NCBI GenBank assembly: GCA_026224825.1
Contig: JAMFRO010000002.1
Span: 124,001-188,000 of the forward strand
DNA from: a bacterium
GTDB lineage: Bacteria > Pseudomonadota > Alphaproteobacteria > Acetobacterales > Acetobacteraceae
Length of the DNA stretch: 64,000 nt
Reading direction: 5' to 3'
Positions 61,614 to 64,000 of the stretch are shown one piece after another (position 1 is the stretch's first letter; every line of letters starts with the position of its first letter). The translations under genes were made by a program, and so were the position numbers. The notes beneath the pieces were generated by a model. It saw only the letters and a program-made list of their open reading frames with translations. It was not told where the DNA came from and did no database searches.

Positions 61614-61815
61614 GGAAAAAGGCCAGGGCTCTGCCCTGGACCCGCCAAGGGCCGAAAGGCCCTTGGATCCCGCTACTTAAGACTTAAAAAAGAGGCCTGC
61701 CACTTCGGTGTTTCAAACACCGGGGAGGCAGGCCTCTTTTTTAAGTCTTCAACTAATGGGGGGCTGGGGCCTCCAGGCCCCAGCGGGGTCAGGGGCGGAG
61801 CCCCAGCCTTTTTCC
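61614..61815. repeat. Modular palindromic intergenic element, copy B (type I core, inverted order)
   Basis: Between convergent XRE and AraC genes. Read in reverse it is nearly copy A: hairpin CCAAGGGCC/GGCCCTTGG left (about 61650-61671), core stem 61681-61701 with 61727-61747 (AAAAAAGAGGCCTGCC half), cap CGGTGTTT/AAACACCG, then CTGGGGCC/GGCCCCAG. The right outer arm GGGGCGGAGCCCCAGCC is the other sequence type, as in copies D and E. Confidence 0.9.
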
Positions 61816-61817
61816 TT

Positions 61818-62804
61818 TTAACGCGCCACGGCGCCGTTCCGCATGTCGCCGGGTGTCATGTCGTACGTGCGTTTGAACATGCGGTCGAAGGTGGAGTGGT
61901 CTGCGAAGCCGCTGCGGAAGGCGATTTCGCTGATCAGCAAATTGGCGCAGGCGGTGGATTGCAGCAGGCGTGCGGCGTGGGCCAGGCGTGCGGTCCAGAT
62001 GGCGGTGGCGACGGTTTCCCCTTGCCCGGCAAAGGCGCGGTACAAAGCGGCGCGCGAGCAGCCCAGGCTGGTGGCGAGGTGCTGCGGCGTCAGTTCGGGG
62101 TTGATGCAGTCACGCGCGATGAGGGCGAGGGCGGCGTGGTAGGTGCCGGTGGTGAACTGGCCCGCATCGAGCCCGCCCCCGGCCTGCATCTGCAGGATGG
62201 ACAGCGCCATATCCGCGGCGGCGCCGATGGCCATGGCGCGCTGCGCCGGGAACAGATGAGCGGCCTGTTCCATGGTGGTGAGCATATGCTGGCGCAGCAG
62301 TGCCGCCAGCCCTTGCCGGGGCAATAACCGCCCCGCCAGTGCCGCCGGATTGCCAACGGCATTGCGCACACGGGCGCGCGGGATGAACAGGCTGATGACT
62401 TTATGTTTCGCGCGGTTAAGTTCGAGCGGCTGGGCGCAATCCACCACCACCATATCACCGGTGTGCAGGCGTTTCGTGCCGGCATGGGTCAGGCTGGCGC
62501 GTGTGGAGGCGGCGATGAAATCGATGGCGATGGCGTCGTAATCATCGCGCCGGCAGCGCTGGGCGTCACGCGTGGCCAGGAGGGAATCGGCGCTGTGCTG
62601 CAGCAGCTCCGCCCCATCGCCGCTCAGGCGTATCAACCGGGCCTGGAAGGGTTTTTTATCCTCATGCCGCTGTTTGGCATCGAGCCGGCGCAGCACGGAT
62701 TCAGTCCAATATGCGGCGCGCTGACCAGGCGGCACGGCATCGGTGGAGAACACGCTCACCACCTCGGCTGCTGGCGGCGCCGAAGTCTCGTTAAGCGGCG
62801 CCAT
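61818..62804 (-). CDS. AraC-family transcriptional regulator (AraC-binding-like N domain)
   Basis: 328 residues from ATG 62804 (AGGA upstream); the longer frame to 62870 is not preferred. The N-terminal part (PPGQRAAYWTESVLRRLDAK..) looks like the AraC_binding_2 type of FeaR/NahR-like regulators; the C-terminal HTH_18 is complete: LTPQHLATSLGCSRAALYRAFAGQGETVATAIWTARLAHAARLL and SEIAFRSGFADHSTFDRMFKRTYDMTPGDMR. The neighbouring permease gene on the same strand could be a target, but no evidence links them. Confidence 0.88.
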   Translation of the reverse strand: MAPLNETSAPPAAEVVSVFSTDAVPPGQRAAYWTESVLRRLDAKQRHEDKKPFQARLIRLSGDGAELLQHSADSLLATRDAQRCRRDDYDAIAIDFIAASTRASLTHAGTKRLHTGDMVVVDCAQPLELNRAKHKVISLFIPRARVRNAVGNPAALAGRLLPRQGLAALLRQHMLTTMEQAAHLFPAQRAMAIGAAADMALSILQMQAGGGLDAGQFTTGTYHAALALIARDCINPELTPQHLATSLGCSRAALYRAFAGQGETVATAIWTARLAHAARLLQSTACANLLISEIAFRSGFADHSTFDRMFKRTYDMTPGDMRNGAVAR

Positions 62805-62953
62805 CCTTGTGTATCCTTTATCCACGCCAGCCCGGCCCCAAAACCGCGCCTGGCGCACGGCAATGTACATTCGCGTGTAATGAGACTTACGGTCAATACA
62901 TTAACCATCTCCTGAAACGCAGGGCCCAATCACATCAGCCCAGCCGAGGTGAA

Positions 62954-63159
62954 GGGAAGAAGGCCAGGGGCTTTGCCCCCTGGCCCCCCCACTGGGCCTG
63001 AGGCCCAGACCCCATTAGTTGAAGACTTAAAAAAGAGGCCTGCTACCTCGCTGTTTCAAACAGCACGGAAGCAGGCCTCTTTTTTAAGTCTTAAGTAGCG
63101 GGGGTCTGGGGCCTCAGGCCCCAGCGGGGTCCAGGGGCAGAGCCCCTGGTCTTTTTCCC
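62954..63159. repeat. Modular palindromic intergenic element, copy C (type I core)
   Basis: Same order as copy A. Outer hairpin AGGGGCTTTGCCCCCT left and GGGGCAGAGCCCC right; middle CTGGGCC/GGCCCAG and CTGGGGCC/GGCCCCAG; core stem 63024-63044 with 63070-63090; cap GCTGTTT-C-AAACAGC (63050-63064). Two positions differ from copy A on both arms, so pairing is kept. It lies between two genes on the same strand. Confidence 0.9.
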
Positions 63160-63160
63160 T

Positions 63161-64000
63161 TCATCTCGCCAGCGCATGTTCCTCGGCCGCGATCTCGGCG
63201 GTGCGGGCGGCGATGGCGGCGGCGCCGATGGGCGGGCCGGGGAAGTGCTTGCGGGCGACGGCAAACCAAAAGACCGCCAGCAGCACGAGCAGGCCGATGA
63301 AGTAGCTATCGAGGATGTCGTTAGGCGGGCGGGTGCCGATATAGATGATCACCACACCGCCCAGCACGGAGATGACGGCGAACAGCTTGGAGAAAGCCCC
63401 CAGGCGGAACGGCCCAAATTCCGTCCAGCTTTTCCCTTCCGCCAGCAGCCCGGCCAGAACCGGCATGGCGTAGGAGATGTACAGGAACATCGCGCAGCCT
63501 GCCGCCAGCGCCGCGAAGGCCGGGGAGTACAGCGTGGCGGCGATGGAGAGGGCCACCGTGAACCAGATGGCGTAAACGGGTGAGCGGTGTTTATGGTCAA
63601 CCTGTTTCAGCCATTTGCTGCCCGGCAGGCCGCCATCGCGCGAGAAGGCATAGACCATGCGCGAGGTGGAGGTGACACCGGCCAAAGCGCAGAGGAAATT
63701 GGCCAGCACGATGCCGACGTAAAGCAAATCCTTGAACCAGGCCGGGATGGTCAGAGCGGCCATCAGGTTGAAGATCACGTTACCGCCGGCGGCGGCCGCC
63801 TTCGTCTCATCGGGCATGGCCAGGATAAAGGCCCCCGCCATGGCCAGGCCAAACACAGCCGACCAGAAAATGGAGTTGAGAATGCCGCGCGGCACGTTGC
63901 GGCGGGCATCCACGGTTTCTTCCGAGGTATGGGCGGAACCATCGAACCCGGTGATGGTATAGAGCGGGTAGAGCAGCGCCAGCAGGAAGAGGTAGAAATG
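63161..64000 (-). CDS. APC-superfamily amino acid permease (5' end cut by window)
   Basis: At least 280 residues; the frame is open to base 64000, so the N-terminus is missing. Readable in it are YTITGFDGSAHTSEETVDARRNVPRGILNS, a helix motif of APC permeases of the yeast/bacterial amino acid transporter type, then several long hydrophobic spans (GMA-type FWSAVFGLAMAGAFIL, VGIVLANFLCALAGVTSTSRMVYAFSRDGGLPGSKWL). Substrate unknown: GABA, polyamine or other amino acids are possible. Element C lies just past its stop. Confidence 0.88.
   Translation of the reverse strand, partial: HFYLFLLALLYPLYTITGFDGSAHTSEETVDARRNVPRGILNSIFWSAVFGLAMAGAFILAMPDETKAAAAGGNVIFNLMAALTIPAWFKDLLYVGIVLANFLCALAGVTSTSRMVYAFSRDGGLPGSKWLKQVDHKHRSPVYAIWFTVALSIAATLYSPAFAALAAGCAMFLYISYAMPVLAGLLAEGKSWTEFGPFRLGAFSKLFAVISVLGGVVIIYIGTRPPNDILDSYFIGLLVLLAVFWFAVARKHFPGPPIGAAAIAARTAEIAAEEHALAR

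Noticed and set aside
18288-63159. Nested palindromes as a CRISPR array or as tRNA genes
   Set aside because: Copies are tens of kilobases apart with no regular spacers or cas genes, and hairpins do not form a cloverleaf.

Overview
The window looks like chromosomal DNA of an alphaproteobacterium, most likely an acidophilic acetic-acid-bacterium relative (Acetobacteraceae, Acidocella/Acidiphilium-like). This is inferred from the strongly GC-rich coding DNA, the gene order rnpB-mraZ-rsmH-ftsL-ftsI-murE-murF-mraY-murD, the sdhCDAB order, a FYDLN-acid protein, a Hint-domain repeat protein and a class II-like AroA. Both ends cut through genes (murD on the left, an amino-acid permease on the right). 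I saw no tRNA, rRNA, CRISPR array, transposase, prophage or plasmid gene.

Layout. 1-9.7 kb: division and cell-wall (dcw) cluster on the minus strand, most genes overlapping by 1-4 bases, headed by mraZ and preceded by RNase P RNA. 9.7-11.8 kb: a small membrane-protein/RHH-like pair, an AmpD-type amidase and a DjlA-like J protein. 11.8-23.9 kb, plus strand apart from the FYDLN-acid gene: 5-oxoprolinase, an AsmA protein, aroA-cmk and a large repeat/Hint surface protein. 23.9-26.9 kb: aldehyde dehydrogenase and omega-amino-acid transaminase. 27-31 kb: uncharacterised genes, DUF952, OxyR and small proteins. 31.3-34.8 kb: succinate dehydrogenase. 34.9-41.1 kb: methyltransferase, two paralogous small membrane proteins, ubiK, and an overlapping plus-strand run hldD-lgt-midA-pgeF-lipoprotein. 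41.2-42.6 kb: FitAB-type toxin-antitoxin pair and an AT-rich orphan gene, a small putative island. 42.6-51 kb: phosphatase, MsbA-like ABC exporter, MFS, purD, xseA, DEAD-box helicase, GlcG-like protein. 51-57 kb: EthD and DapB-like pair, response regulator, HNH endonuclease, gluQ, CPBP protease. 57.3-61.6 kb: tatA and a methionine-salvage run mtnB-mtnD-mtnC coupled to lnt, then an XRE regulator. 61.8-64 kb: AraC regulator and permease.

How the parts work together: the left cluster, lgt/lnt, hldD, the MsbA-like exporter and the AsmA protein all serve envelope biogenesis; sdh, aroA/cmk, purD and mtn genes are core metabolism; GluQ-RS, RsmH, RNase P and the DEAD-box helicase act on RNA.

The most unusual signal is not a gene. 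Six intergenic copies of a modular, nested-palindrome element (31184-31268 is a core-less short form) lie at gene ends, three of them between convergent genes. They share an outer scaffold of G/C hairpins but carry exchangeable long central palindromes of two types, and the arms of those palindromes change in concert between copies. Two other repeat families also occur (11013/25362 and 28645).
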